This document shows positions 7,375-16,480 of a DNA stretch of 64,000 bases, piece by piece. A program made the translations under genes and the position numbers. The notes under the pieces were generated by a model. It did no database searches, had not been told where the DNA came from, and worked only from the letters and a program-made list of their open reading frames with translations. Within the stretch, counting starts at the first letter, position 1. Each line of letters opens with the position of its first letter. This DNA comes from Candidatus Zymogenus saltonus (lineage in GTDB: Bacteria; Desulfobacterota; Zymogenia; Zymogenales; Zymogenaceae), in NCBI GenBank assembly GCA_016929395.1, contig JAFGIX010000032.1:1-64000 (forward strand), read 5' to 3'.

Positions 7375-8982
7375 CTATCTAAGGAGATAGGGTATCTCGA
7401 TCCAGATCGCCTCCTCGGGGCACTCAACCTCGCAGGCGAGGCAGAACCAGCACGACCTGTGCTTCCCGAAGGGCTCGCCGCAGGAGTAGCAACGCTTTGC
7501 CTCCCTTAACGCCTCATCTTTGGACATCGTGGACTCGATCTCTGAAAAATCGCCCGAACCATTGTACTTCCTCTTTTTGGTCACCACGCGGGGGGAGTCG
7601 CTCTCCCTGCTAATGTCGATGTCGAACTCGGTTATAATAGGGCCGGCGTAGGAGCGTCCGTATCTCATGTGTCTCCCTTTGAGGTACCTGTCGGCGGATT
7701 CGGCCGCCACAAGGCCGTTTGCCATCGCTTCTACAACCGAGGAGGGGCCGGTAACGATGTCGCCGGCGACAAAGATGTTTTCGGAGCCGGCCTGCAAGGT
7801 CAAGTGGTCGATTTCCGCTACCTTCTTCATATTGAGGCCGGCTGAGATGAGGGCCGAGGCGTCCGGCCTCTGGCCGATGGCGATTATGACCGTGTCGGCG
7901 TCGAGGCCCAGCGTCTCGCACGAGTCGAATACCGGCTTGAAGATACCGTCGGCGCAGTTCACCTCGATACACCGCCGGAACTCAACGCTGTTGATTTGGC
8001 CCTTTTCAGTATGGAGCATAAGGTTTCCCCAGGAGGGGTGGAATTTGACACCCTCGGCCCGGGCGTCCTCCACAGCCCAGGGGAAGGCGGGCATTTCGGC
8101 CTCCGGTTCGAGGCACACTATATTAACACCCCCGGCGCCGAGGCGTAAGGCCGTCTGTGCGGCATCCACCGCCACGTTGCCGCCGCCGACAACCACGACC
8201 TTTTCCCCCACCTTCGGAGGCCTGTCGGACCTCACAGCCTTGAGGAAGGGGAGGCCGTAGTGGATACTCCCGGCGTTCTCCATCCCCTCCATAGTCACGC
8301 TTTCTGTGCACCCCGCCGCGATGATAATCACGTCGTGCGATTTCTTGACCTTGTCGAAGGGGATGTCTTTACCGACCGCCTTGTCGCAAACTATCTTAAC
8401 GCCCATGCGATTAAGGACCGATAAATCCCTCTCAAGTATATCAAGGGGGAGGCGAAACTCCGGGATCGCCCACCTGAGCATCCCGCCGGGGGCAGACTCC
8501 GCCTCGAAGATGTCTACCCTGTGCCCCCTCCTCCTCAGGTCGTACGCGGCGGCGAGACCCGCCGGGCCGGAGCCGACGACGGCAACCTTCTTTCCGGTCT
8601 CCGCCTCCATCGGGGGGGTGTAGTCCGCCTCCTCCTCAAACTCACTGACGTAGCGCTTCAGCTCCCTGATTGCCACCGCCTCGCCCTCTGTCTCCCTTCG
8701 GTGGCAGGCTTCCTCGCAGGGCCTGGAGCAGATACGGCCGAGGATTCCGGGGAAGGGGAGCGTCTCCCTGATCAGGTCGAGAGCCCTTTTTTCCTCCCCC
8801 CTGGCCACTAACTGAACGTACCCCTGGCAGTTGACCCCCAGGGGGCAGGCGCCCCGGCAGGGGGAGAGCTTCATCCTAAGGTTGTCCAGGATGCAGGTCT
8901 CGACGCAGACCCCGCAGAAGGTACACTTGTCCTTGTCGACCACGATGTTGTCGGAGAGGCCCTCCATGAGATTTACTCTCAT
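7375..8982 (-). CDS. GltD-like FAD/FeS pyridine nucleotide oxidoreductase
   Basis: 535 residues. It has an N-terminal FeS segment (CTFCGVCVETC, about residues 21-31), then the dihydropyrimidine-dehydrogenase/GltD-type FeS region (CRGACPLG, CQGYV, GRICSRPCEEAC), an FAD Rossmann motif (VAVVGSGPAGLAAA, about 133-146), an NAD(P) motif (VVVVGGGNVAVDAA, about 265), the FAD-closing GDIVTG, and a C-terminal ferredoxin-like cluster (CYSCGEP...CWFCLACEVECPEEAI). It would pass electrons between NAD(P)H, FAD and FeS clusters. Its ATG overlaps the stop of the AprA-like gene by 4 bases, so both subunits are translationally coupled and probably form one complex. Confidence 0.88.
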   Translation of the reverse strand: MRVNLMEGLSDNIVVDKDKCTFCGVCVETCILDNLRMKLSPCRGACPLGVNCQGYVQLVARGEEKRALDLIRETLPFPGILGRICSRPCEEACHRRETEGEAVAIRELKRYVSEFEEEADYTPPMEAETGKKVAVVGSGPAGLAAAYDLRRRGHRVDIFEAESAPGGMLRWAIPEFRLPLDILERDLSVLNRMGVKIVCDKAVGKDIPFDKVKKSHDVIIIAAGCTESVTMEGMENAGSIHYGLPFLKAVRSDRPPKVGEKVVVVGGGNVAVDAAQTALRLGAGGVNIVCLEPEAEMPAFPWAVEDARAEGVKFHPSWGNLMLHTEKGQINSVEFRRCIEVNCADGIFKPVFDSCETLGLDADTVIIAIGQRPDASALISAGLNMKKVAEIDHLTLQAGSENIFVAGDIVTGPSSVVEAMANGLVAAESADRYLKGRHMRYGRSYAGPIITEFDIDISRESDSPRVVTKKRKYNGSGDFSEIESTMSKDEALREAKRCYSCGEPFGKHRSCWFCLACEVECPEEAIWIEIPYLLR

Positions 8983-10652
8983 TCTTTTATCCCCCTCTCC
9001 ATTTTAATGATTGGCGCGTGCTTGACCCTTATGTCCTCTATCGTGTCACCCTTTATCAGGACGATGTGCTTCAGCCACTCCTTATCGTCCGTTTCCGGGT
9101 AGTCGACTCTATAGTGCCAGGGGATCCAGCGGCTCTCCCTGCGCTCGAGGGAAGAAACGGCGCTCATCTTTGCGCACTGGATGATGTTTTCTACCTCGAA
9201 GAGCTTGAAGAGGTCGTGGACGTTTTCCACCCGAACCACCTCTCTCAATTCTCTTCTGAAGCGGTCCATCCACCAGACGGCGCGGTTGAGCTTGTACTCG
9301 TTTTTCGGCGGTACGAGGTAATCGCCGATGATTCGCCTGACCTTGTACTCGAACTCCTCGACCGATACCGGTCTGCCCTTCTGGGACGTTCTCTCCTCTA
9401 TCTCCGAAAGAAAATCGCTGACCTGATCGAGGTTCGGGTTGACATCCCCGTCTTTTTCGGCGAGCTCCGTGGCGGACTCGGCCGCAATCTCGCCGAAGAC
9501 GAAGGCACCGGAGAGGTGCCCCCTTGCCACCAGCGAGGTGTCACCCGCGGCGTAGAGGCCGGGGACTGTGGTCTCGGCCCTTTCGTTTACCCGGACGCCG
9601 GTGAGACCGTGCCCCCCGCAGAGAAAACACTCGGTGGGCCATAGCTCTATCTCCTTCTTCCTGAAATCGATTTCCCTCCCATCGTAGAACCGCTGGCAGG
9701 CGGGCCTCTCGGTGGTAAATAGTATCTCCTCGATCTCCCTGATTCTGTCCTCCGGCAGGTGGCTCATCTCGATGCGAAGAGGGCCCCGGTTCATCAGGAG
9801 GTGCTCCCTGTACATGGTGCGGATCGACGGGTGCTCCCTGTCCTGGGGCTGGTTCAGGGCGTTGAAGAGCCTCGCCCCCCTTGTGAGCGTAATATAAAGG
9901 AGGGGCGCGTTGATGTCCTTTACGATGTAGTAGACCAGGGTGTACTCGAACCCGCTCAGCTCGGCGCCGGCCCGGTACGCCAGTATGTAGCCGTCGCCGG
10001 TGTTTCCCGGAAAGTCGTAGACACCGTAGAGGTGGCCGTTGTCTGGAAGGCCGAACCTCGCCGTTCCGCCGGAACTTATGATCGTTGTCTTCGCCCTGCA
10101 GACGATTATCTCTCCTGTCCTGACGTTCATCCCTATCGCCCCGGAGACGCGGTCGCCCTCCTTCAGAAGCCTGACCGCCATCGTTCGGTTTACGACCTCG
10201 GCCCCCGACTCCTTTACCTTTTGTGCCAAGATCGTCTTCAGGTCGGGCTCCATCATCGTCAGGCAGAATTTCCCCTTCGGGTGCACCTGGAGGATCTCGT
10301 AGTTTCCGTCTTTGTCCTTCGGGAAGTAGACGCCCCACTCTTCGAGGCGCTTTAAGAGTTCCCAGCTACGCTCGGCCAGTTTATGATTCACCGGCTCGTC
10401 CATGATCCCCTCGCAGGCCATCCGGTTTGACTCTACGTAGAGGTCAGGGTCGGAGACCCCGGGGACCGCAACGATGTTCAGGGCGTCCATCCCCCGGGCG
10501 ATGCAGCCGGAGTACTTGATATCCCCCTTCTCGAAGATGACCACCTTCTGACTCGGGTTTACTCCCTTTGCCCTCACCGCGGCCATGGCGCCGGCGCTCC
10601 CGCCGCCGATGATAAGTATGTCCGCGTCCAGTATCGGGAAATCTCTGTTCAT
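8979..10652 (-). CDS. AprA/fumarate-reductase-like FAD flavoprotein subunit
   Basis: 557 residues with an N-terminal FAD motif (ADILIIGGGSAGAMAA, about residues 9-24), the succinate dehydrogenase/fumarate reductase-type flavin region, the C-terminal FAD segment GLYAAGDTSL (about 367-376) and the typical helical tail ending in WRPWHYR-like residues (RWIPWHYRVDYPETDD). It resembles adenylylsulfate reductase alpha and related flavoproteins more than true succinate dehydrogenase. The partner is not a small AprB ferredoxin but the GltD-like protein that overlaps its stop codon. The substrate is unknown; an electron-transfer or oxidoreductase role is inferred. AGGGAG precedes the start. Confidence 0.82.
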   Translation of the reverse strand: MNRDFPILDADILIIGGGSAGAMAAVRAKGVNPSQKVVIFEKGDIKYSGCIARGMDALNIVAVPGVSDPDLYVESNRMACEGIMDEPVNHKLAERSWELLKRLEEWGVYFPKDKDGNYEILQVHPKGKFCLTMMEPDLKTILAQKVKESGAEVVNRTMAVRLLKEGDRVSGAIGMNVRTGEIIVCRAKTTIISSGGTARFGLPDNGHLYGVYDFPGNTGDGYILAYRAGAELSGFEYTLVYYIVKDINAPLLYITLTRGARLFNALNQPQDREHPSIRTMYREHLLMNRGPLRIEMSHLPEDRIREIEEILFTTERPACQRFYDGREIDFRKKEIELWPTECFLCGGHGLTGVRVNERAETTVPGLYAAGDTSLVARGHLSGAFVFGEIAAESATELAEKDGDVNPNLDQVSDFLSEIEERTSQKGRPVSVEEFEYKVRRIIGDYLVPPKNEYKLNRAVWWMDRFRRELREVVRVENVHDLFKLFEVENIIQCAKMSAVSSLERRESRWIPWHYRVDYPETDDKEWLKHIVLIKGDTIEDIRVKHAPIIKMERGIKE

Positions 10653-11199
10653 TGAGTCGGCTCCGCTCCCTTTCTATCGCCTTTAAAAATCAGAAACTAT
10701 CTTATTTTTAAGTTGAAAAAAATATTTTGGCCTCCCACTATATATCCGCTGAAAATTGAAGTCAACAATTTAACTTATGAAAGGTCTGTTTAGAAGATTC
10801 GAGAGATGAACGAAGAATTAAATAAGGGGATCGATTTGTAAAGCCCAAGCTTCAATTGGACTCAAAGGGTTTTAGCAGGGAGGCACAAAAAAAGAGCGCC
10901 GGATATTTTACTGATAGTTTTGGATTAACCTGGAAATATCTTTGCAAAAAAGTCCTTGCAATTTTTCAGATAATATTTAAAATATTCTAAATTTTATTAA
11001 AAGAGCTTTAATTTGCTGAAATAACATGATTTTTTTGGAGGTTTGTTTTGGAGAGGCCGCAAGGTTCACGCTATTTTGGCATATAATTTGCTAAATATAA
11101 TGTATGTGAAATAATAGTAAATTGGAATGTTGAATTATTAAAGATTTGTTTCATGAAGTAAATAATAATAAATAGTAGACTTTATAATAGGAGTATAAA
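10653..11199. other. Intergenic, AT-rich, no gene seen
   Basis: 547 bases between the divergent flavoprotein and protoglobin genes. It is AT-rich, with T and A runs and no open frame of note. It must hold both promoters, but I cannot define them reliably. Confidence 0.4.
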
Positions 11200-11781
11200 A
11201 TGAAGGAAATTAAGACTCACCTTACGTATCTATTAGATTTGGTCGGTTTAAATGAAGACGACTATTCGGTACTCAAAAAGCATTCCGATAAGACCAAGAT
11301 GTGGGGCGATGAGTTTGCGAAGAAGTTTATTACCGCCATTTCTACCTATGAGCCCACAAAGGAGATCTTTTTCAGGGAAGGAATACGCCTGCCGGAAATC
11401 GGCGTGGATGTCGTAAAAAAGTGGTACATCGATGTGGCGAGCGGCAATGTGGACAGGGATTTCTGGAGGCGCCAGTACTTGATAGGTCTAGTGCACCTCA
11501 AGCACGGGGTAGAAAACTCATTCAGATTGGGGATGATGAGCGTCGTTCAGCAGCTCTTTCTTATGGAGTGCCTAAAGGAGCTCGACAAGGACGAGGCGAT
11601 AAGGCTGTATCTCTCATTCAAGAAGGTGACAGACGTCATCTCCGGCATAACCGCCGAGGGCTATTTCCCCAATCTCGTTGTCGCCATTCAGCGGACGACC
11701 GGAATAAAGAAGCAGGTGATGGACAGGATGGTGAACCTGGAGATCGATACGCTGATCTCCGAGGCGAGGAGCCTTTCTTAA
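11200..11781 (+). CDS. Stand-alone protoglobin-domain heme protein
   Basis: 193 residues forming just one globin-coupled-sensor/protoglobin domain. The heme-binding region is visible as WRRQYLIGLVHLKHGVENSFRLGM (about residues 90-113): the IGxxHxxxGV pattern carries the proximal histidine. The distal region YSVLKKHSDKTKMWGDEFAKKFI is also typical. No signalling domain (methyl-accepting, GGDEF or kinase) follows; the frame ends soon after the globin helices. It probably binds O2, NO or CO, but its output is unknown. AGGAG precedes ATG 11200. It is separated from its neighbours by long spacers. Confidence 0.85.
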   Translation: MKEIKTHLTYLLDLVGLNEDDYSVLKKHSDKTKMWGDEFAKKFITAISTYEPTKEIFFREGIRLPEIGVDVVKKWYIDVASGNVDRDFWRRQYLIGLVHLKHGVENSFRLGMMSVVQQLFLMECLKELDKDEAIRLYLSFKKVTDVISGITAEGYFPNLVVAIQRTTGIKKQVMDRMVNLEIDTLISEARSLS

Positions 11782-12106
11782 GGTGATTTTATTCTCTAAG
11801 GCAAGTCTATTTGCAAGTTGTGTGTAAATAAACACCTTACTTACAATACAAAACAAGGGGCTTGAGCAGGACAAGGGGCTTAAGCCCCTTGTCTAAGTAG
11901 ATAAAAATGCGGACACATCAAAGAGATCGGCTTCTGTAAAAAATGAGCCACCAGCCTTCATGTCGGGACGTTGGGGAGCCGAGTACTTGTTACCGTGCCG
12001 ACGATGACCTTCGCCCCTAAAACAGGGGTGGTTACATTACAGAAGTTACTTCCAACGACAAATCAATTGCCAATCCACAGTTCCCGTCCCGGCCCAAAGA
12101 GACAAC
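11782..12106. other. Intergenic with a palindromic repeat
   Basis: 325 bases between convergent genes. Besides the palindrome at 11871-11892 and a partial copy just before it (11853-11867), there is a small CCCCT/AGGGG hairpin at 12014-12028. No gene is apparent. Confidence 0.4.
11871..11892. repeat. 22-bp perfect palindrome, copy 1
   Basis: ACAAGGGGCTT followed directly by its exact reverse complement. The same 22 bases recur at 53018-53039, and both copies are followed by AAGTAGATAA. A partial copy lies at 11853-11867. It is a dispersed intergenic palindrome, possibly a terminator or a REP-like element. Confidence 0.7.
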
Positions 12107-13492
12107 TTATGCCCCCGCCCCCTTCTCCTTCTTGTCCAGTATCTCCCTGATCTCCCTGTACTTTTCCTTTGTGATCGGATAGAAGAGGCTGACTATTATC
12201 GACGACAGCAGCAGCATTGCCGGGATCGGCCCGATCAGGAGCTTTATCGCTATGATCGCCTTTTTGGTCTGCAGCATGTTCGCCACGTAGCCGAAATAGT
12301 CTAAGAATATCCCTATAACGAAGAGAGCTATTGCCGAGGCGAACTTCTGAAGGAATAGGGTAAATCCCGTGAACATCCCCTCCCGGCGGGCCCCGGTGTT
12401 AAGCTCGTCAAAATCGACGCAGTCTATGATCATCGCCCACGGGATGAGGTGGGCCGTCGATACGCCGATTCCGGCGAGGAAGCTCAAAACAACAAGGGCC
12501 AGAAAGGGCGTTCCCGGGGGAAGGATGAAGAGGAGGAACATGACCGCGGCCCAAAAGGCCATGCCGCAGATGTAGGTCATCCTCTTTCCGATCTTCTTTG
12601 AGACGAAGACCCAGAAGGGGAGAAAGAGCATGGCCGTGATAAACATCGTTCCAAACAGTATCTGAAGCACCGATTCCGTATACCCGATGCAGTATATGAC
12701 GTAATAAATAAAGACCGCGCCGATGATGTCGACGGTCATCCAGCTCAGAAGGAAGATAGTCATGGCGACGCGAAAGGGCTTGTTTTTCAGGGTCTCCTTA
12801 ACGGAGGTGATAAAGGGTAGTGATTTCTGTTCCTGAAACTCCGGCCTCTCCTTGGTTCCGAAAAACGATATAAGAACGGGGAATATCGCGAATATCCCGA
12901 TGAAGATGCCCATCATCCCGAATCCCGTCTCTTTATTTGGATAGAGGTCCAGGATCATGAAGGGCACTACCGCCGCCAGCAGCCCGAAGACTATGGAGAA
13001 GAACATCCTGGCGCTGATGAGGGATGTGCGGTCGTCGTAATCGAGGGTAAGCTCCGGCGCCAGGGAGGCGTACGGAATTCCCGCTATGGTGAAGAAGGTC
13101 CAGAAGACGAGGTTCAGAAGCGCGTAGGTGATGAAGAGGAAGGTCTGGTTATCGATGGGGATCATCGGGTACGTCTGCCAGATGAGGGCGAAAAAAAAGG
13201 CGCAGGGGAATATCCCAAAGAGCATGTAGGGGCGTCTTCGGCCCCAGCGGCTCTTCGTCCTGTCCGACAAGTAGCCGACCATGGGGTCGGTTACCGCGTC
13301 CCATCCCTTCAGGATGAGGAGGACCGCCCCCGCCAGGGACGGCTTAAGCCCAACCACGTCGGTAAGGAAAAACATGTATAGAAACGCGACGACGGTAAAC
13401 AGTGTGCTGAAGGTGGAATCGCCGACGCCGAAAAGGATCTTCCTGTAAAAGGGCATCCTTTCGTATTTTTTTTCTTCGACCTTTGTTTTCAT
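12107..13492 (-). CDS. GPH-family (MelB-like) sugar:cation symporter
   Basis: 461 residues with about twelve hydrophobic segments. The motif between helices 2 and 3, GWDAVTDPMVGYLSDRTKSRWGRRRPYMLFG (about 64-94), is diagnostic for the glycoside-pentoside-hexuronide:cation symporters of the major facilitator superfamily. It would import a sugar or glycoside with Na+ or H+ across the inner membrane. The substrate cannot be told, as no glycosidase gene is next to it. It has only a weak ribosome-binding site and is divergent from the DUF6178-like gene. Confidence 0.85.
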   Translation of the reverse strand: MKTKVEEKKYERMPFYRKILFGVGDSTFSTLFTVVAFLYMFFLTDVVGLKPSLAGAVLLILKGWDAVTDPMVGYLSDRTKSRWGRRRPYMLFGIFPCAFFFALIWQTYPMIPIDNQTFLFITYALLNLVFWTFFTIAGIPYASLAPELTLDYDDRTSLISARMFFSIVFGLLAAVVPFMILDLYPNKETGFGMMGIFIGIFAIFPVLISFFGTKERPEFQEQKSLPFITSVKETLKNKPFRVAMTIFLLSWMTVDIIGAVFIYYVIYCIGYTESVLQILFGTMFITAMLFLPFWVFVSKKIGKRMTYICGMAFWAAVMFLLFILPPGTPFLALVVLSFLAGIGVSTAHLIPWAMIIDCVDFDELNTGARREGMFTGFTLFLQKFASAIALFVIGIFLDYFGYVANMLQTKKAIIAIKLLIGPIPAMLLLSSIIVSLFYPITKEKYREIREILDKKEKGAGA

Positions 13493-13582
13493 ATTAATAT
13501 TTCAATTTGGTTGGTAGATTGTGCAATAGTACTTAATTTGGTTTTGTTTGTAAAGGTTTAACTTTCCCTATTTTCATTTTTC

Positions 13583-13591
13583 TGGTATAAT
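13583..13591 (+). promoter_or_regulatory. Extended -10 promoter close to the 13599 start
   Basis: TGG followed by TATAAT is a perfect extended -10 element. Its expected transcription start is at about 13598-13599, the first base of the ATG, so the transcript could be leaderless. No good -35 is seen, which extended -10 promoters do not need. Confidence 0.5.
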
Positions 13592-13598
13592 CTCGGCT

Positions 13599-15395
13599 AT
13601 GGTTGAAAAGGTGCGCAAGAATAAGGATAAGGGGCCTCAAATGCTCCTCGACAGGTCAAGACGGGGCGGCACCATAGACGGGGCCGATCTGGAGCGGCTT
13701 ACCGTCGACGAGAGGCTCTGGTTGATTCAGCGGATGCCTGCGAGAAAGAAGGCGAACCTGATAATATCGTCTCCCGATCCGATGAACCTTCTGAAAAAGC
13801 TTTCCCCCCAGGAGGTATACCTGATTGTGAGGGAGTCGTGGGGGGACGATGCCTCAATAATCCTCGAGATGACGGCTCCGGAGAAGATAGTCCAGCTCAT
13901 GGACATCGATATCTGGACAAAGGATCGGGTCAACTACAACAGGTTAATGGAGTGGCTGGAGCTGATCGCAATCGGCGGGGGGAGGGCGCTAACAAAGAGC
14001 CTTTTTTCCCTCGATCCTCCCCTTCTGGTACTCTTCTTCAAGGGGATTATCGAGGTGAAATCCAGAAATCTCGATCAGGACCCCCTGGAGATGGACGAGG
14101 GCGGTTATTACAGCTTCGATTCAATATACTATTTCAGGCCCGTAAATCCGGATCTCGATTTCGAGATGATCATTGACGTGCTGTCTAAATTTTTCGAAAT
14201 AGAGCCGGAGTACTACAAGATAGTGGTGGAGGGGATAATGGGGGAGCTGCCGTCGCCGATGGAGGAGGAGGCATACCAGCTCCGCTCATCGAGGATGGCC
14301 ACTTCAGGATTCCCGGAGTTTTACGAGGCGCGGGAGATATTCCTTTACAAGGATACAGAGTCTTTGAAGAAGGAGATAAAAAACGGGGTGGGCAAGGTGC
14401 TAGACAGCGATGAGGAGCATAGGGACGAGCTCCCGCCGGACTACTGGCTCATGCCAACGAACGGGGAGGGGGGGATACTGGAGGAGCTTTTGGCAGATAT
14501 GGGAGGTTCCAGGGATGAAGGAAACGTCCTCTGGGAATTGTCGTATCTTGTCCATAAGCTCGTCGCGGCCGAAGGAAGCGACCTTGCGGACACCCAGCAG
14601 ATCGTATCTTCGGTGGAAATGGCCAAGGACTATTTGAACCTCGGGCTTGAGATACTGACGAACGGAAACCGGGATGAGGGGAGGAGGATACTTAAGGATG
14701 TTTACCTCCAGTCTATCTTTCGCCTTGGATACAGCAGGGCGCTCGACGTCAAAAAGAGCTCCGACAAGATACTGAAGAGACTTCGGGAGTTGATCAATCC
14801 CGCCCTCTGGGGAAGCGAGGCGGGCGATCTCATAAAAGGACTTTCCGGCGATCGCCCGTTCTTCTACGAGGGGATAACGGAGGGTTACGACCAGTATCGG
14901 AACTTCAGATCGATACGGGATGTCGAGTTTATCGAGGGATTTCTCAAGGAGCTGGAATACAAAATAGAGATGGTGTCCGCCCTCGTTGACATCCCTGTGG
15001 AGATAGAGTCGTACCTGAAGAAGAACGCCCCGGTCAACAACTGGGGAATGGAAACGGTATTAATGACGGCCATTGTCAGAAGGTGTCTCAACGGCACGTG
15101 GGAGGTAATCCCCCTCTCACGAAAGGATATCGAGAAGTTTTGCAAGGTTTTGAAGGGAAAGGGGAGAAAGATCGAGGTGGCAAGGAATGAGATCGACGGG
15201 ATAATTGGGGAGCTTTCGGTTAAAGGAACTGGGGAGGACGGCACGGATTTTTTGAAAAGATTCGTGTCGGAGGCTTTTCGGGGTCTCGAAAACGAGCTTT
15301 CGGCCATTAAAGACAAGAAGGATATAGACCTGAGGTTTATCGGATCTGTTAGCACCGTGGGGGTGTCGCCAGATGGGGGGGATTGGCGGGATTGA
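13599..15395 (+). CDS. DUF6178-like large cytoplasmic protein
   Basis: 598 residues without signal peptide or membrane helices. The N-terminal third has the pattern RMPARKKANLIISSPDPMNLLKKLSPQEVYLIVRESWGDDASIILEMTAPEKIVQLMDIDIW, which I associate with DUF6178, a family of unknown function found mostly in deltaproteobacteria. The rest is helical and acidic. ATG 13599 has no ribosome-binding site but sits at the predicted transcription start; ATG 13641 has AAGGGG at good spacing and would remove 14 residues. It stands alone between divergent and convergent neighbours. Confidence 0.7.
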   Translation: MVEKVRKNKDKGPQMLLDRSRRGGTIDGADLERLTVDERLWLIQRMPARKKANLIISSPDPMNLLKKLSPQEVYLIVRESWGDDASIILEMTAPEKIVQLMDIDIWTKDRVNYNRLMEWLELIAIGGGRALTKSLFSLDPPLLVLFFKGIIEVKSRNLDQDPLEMDEGGYYSFDSIYYFRPVNPDLDFEMIIDVLSKFFEIEPEYYKIVVEGIMGELPSPMEEEAYQLRSSRMATSGFPEFYEAREIFLYKDTESLKKEIKNGVGKVLDSDEEHRDELPPDYWLMPTNGEGGILEELLADMGGSRDEGNVLWELSYLVHKLVAAEGSDLADTQQIVSSVEMAKDYLNLGLEILTNGNRDEGRRILKDVYLQSIFRLGYSRALDVKKSSDKILKRLRELINPALWGSEAGDLIKGLSGDRPFFYEGITEGYDQYRNFRSIRDVEFIEGFLKELEYKIEMVSALVDIPVEIESYLKKNAPVNNWGMETVLMTAIVRRCLNGTWEVIPLSRKDIEKFCKVLKGKGRKIEVARNEIDGIIGELSVKGTGEDGTDFLKRFVSEAFRGLENELSAIKDKKDIDLRFIGSVSTVGVSPDGGDWRD

Positions 15396-15736
15396 CTGGT
15401 AACGTTGGACAATGCTGAAAGCAAAAAAAAGGGGTGTAGAGGCAGGGGCGGTAACGCCCCCTTAATTACGAGTCAACCTTCTTGAGTTTGATATTTTAGG
15501 TTAAATACGCCCCTTAAGGCGAAAAATAACCGCTCATATCTAACAACCGGCAAACCCAATGTAATACTGCTGACTGTTATTAATGTCGGCTGTTGTCAAC
15601 GCCTTTGCTAACACCCTGTCCGGTGCCTTTGTTCAGCCCTTCGCTTTTTACCCTTTGCCCTTTAATATCAACCAACGCAAATCCGACACCCACTGCGGCC
15701 GGAATCGGCCGAATCCATCGATTAAATCAGGTCCTT
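15396..15736. other. Intergenic between convergent genes
   Basis: 341 bases. It holds the hairpin at 15445-15460 and no gene I can support; the short frames here lack ribosome-binding sites. Confidence 0.4.
15445..15460 (+). terminator. Weak terminator-like hairpin
   Basis: GGGGCG, loop GTAA, CGCCCC, then CTTAATT. The stem is strong but there is no real T run, so it may work only as a 3' stabilising hairpin for the DUF6178-like transcript. Confidence 0.35.
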
Positions 15737-16024
15737 CTATTCGGCTCCGGTTCTCGTCTTTATTATCTTGACGTTGGCCCAGGGCACCTCCACGAGGCCG
15801 TAATCCTCGGTCAGAAACATGACGGTCCCCGTGGGCTTCTCGAAGGGGCCTATTCCCTCCGTCCTGCTCTTGTACCACTTGACGTTGTTGAATACGGTCC
15901 CGTCATTCAGGTAAACGGAATAGCCCCCCCTCGTTATTGTGCCGACCCCGCTGCAGCCGATCAGGGCCGCGATCATAAAGATAACTATAACCGCTGAAAA
16001 TCCCTTTTTCATGGCCTTTTTCAT
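15737..16024 (-). CDS. Small lipoprotein
   Basis: 95 residues. A basic N terminus and hydrophobic segment end in the lipobox AALIGC (Cys about residue 24), so the mature protein should be lipid-anchored. The mature part (GYSVYLNDGTVFNNVKWYKSRTEG... VEVPWANVKIIKTRTGAE) is a small beta-rich domain of a kind seen in many short bacterial lipoproteins where a charged surface is read as VKIIK near the C terminus. No function is known. GAGGATAG precedes the first of two ATG codons. It is monocistronic. Confidence 0.75.
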   Translation of the reverse strand: MKKAMKKGFSAVIVIFMIAALIGCSGVGTITRGGYSVYLNDGTVFNNVKWYKSRTEGIGPFEKPTGTVMFLTEDYGLVEVPWANVKIIKTRTGAE

Positions 16025-16261
16025 GGCTCTATCCTCATAAATTCCTGTTTAAAACAATCTAAAACTTTTTACTCTAAAAATATGTGACATATATCACACC
16101 TGAAAGTAGAAAGTGTTTGATTTATAGATTTTGCTTTCCAAGAAAATGTGTTATAAGATACTATATATATTGTATCATATTTATATCATATTGGCTCAAT
16201 TTGTTTCAATACCGTTTCGATATCCGCTTTACCCGTTTGAAGATCGAGTTATAGGAAGATT

Positions 16262-16480
16262 ATGCCGATTTACGAATACATCTGTAACAGCTGCAGCGAG
16301 GAGTTCGAGGAGCTCGTTCTCGGGAGCAAGGACGATGTGGTCTGCAAGAAATGCGCTTCGGGAGATGTAAGGAAGAAGATGTCCGGGTTTGCGGTGAAGG
16401 GGAGCGAAAAAACGGTGGCGTCGTCAGGGGGTAGCGCATGCAGCGGCTGCGTCTCGAAGAACTGCGGCAGCTGCAAGTGA
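16262..16480 (+). CDS. FmdB family zinc-ribbon protein
   Basis: 72 residues starting MPIYEYICNSCSEEFEEL with a second pair KKCASGDVRKKM, the CxxC...CxxC zinc ribbon of the FmdB/CxxC_CXXC_SSSS family. The C-terminal tail is Ser/Gly-rich and carries further cysteines (ACSGCVSKNCGSCK). Members are thought to be regulatory or small metal-binding proteins; no specific function is established. AGGAAG precedes the start. Confidence 0.9.
   Translation: MPIYEYICNSCSEEFEELVLGSKDDVVCKKCASGDVRKKMSGFAVKGSEKTVASSGGSACSGCVSKNCGSCK

Noticed and set aside
9541-10338. 265-codon frame inside the flavoprotein gene
   Set aside because: Same-strand shadow frame of a GC-rich gene; Arg/Gly/Pro-rich, with no start signal.
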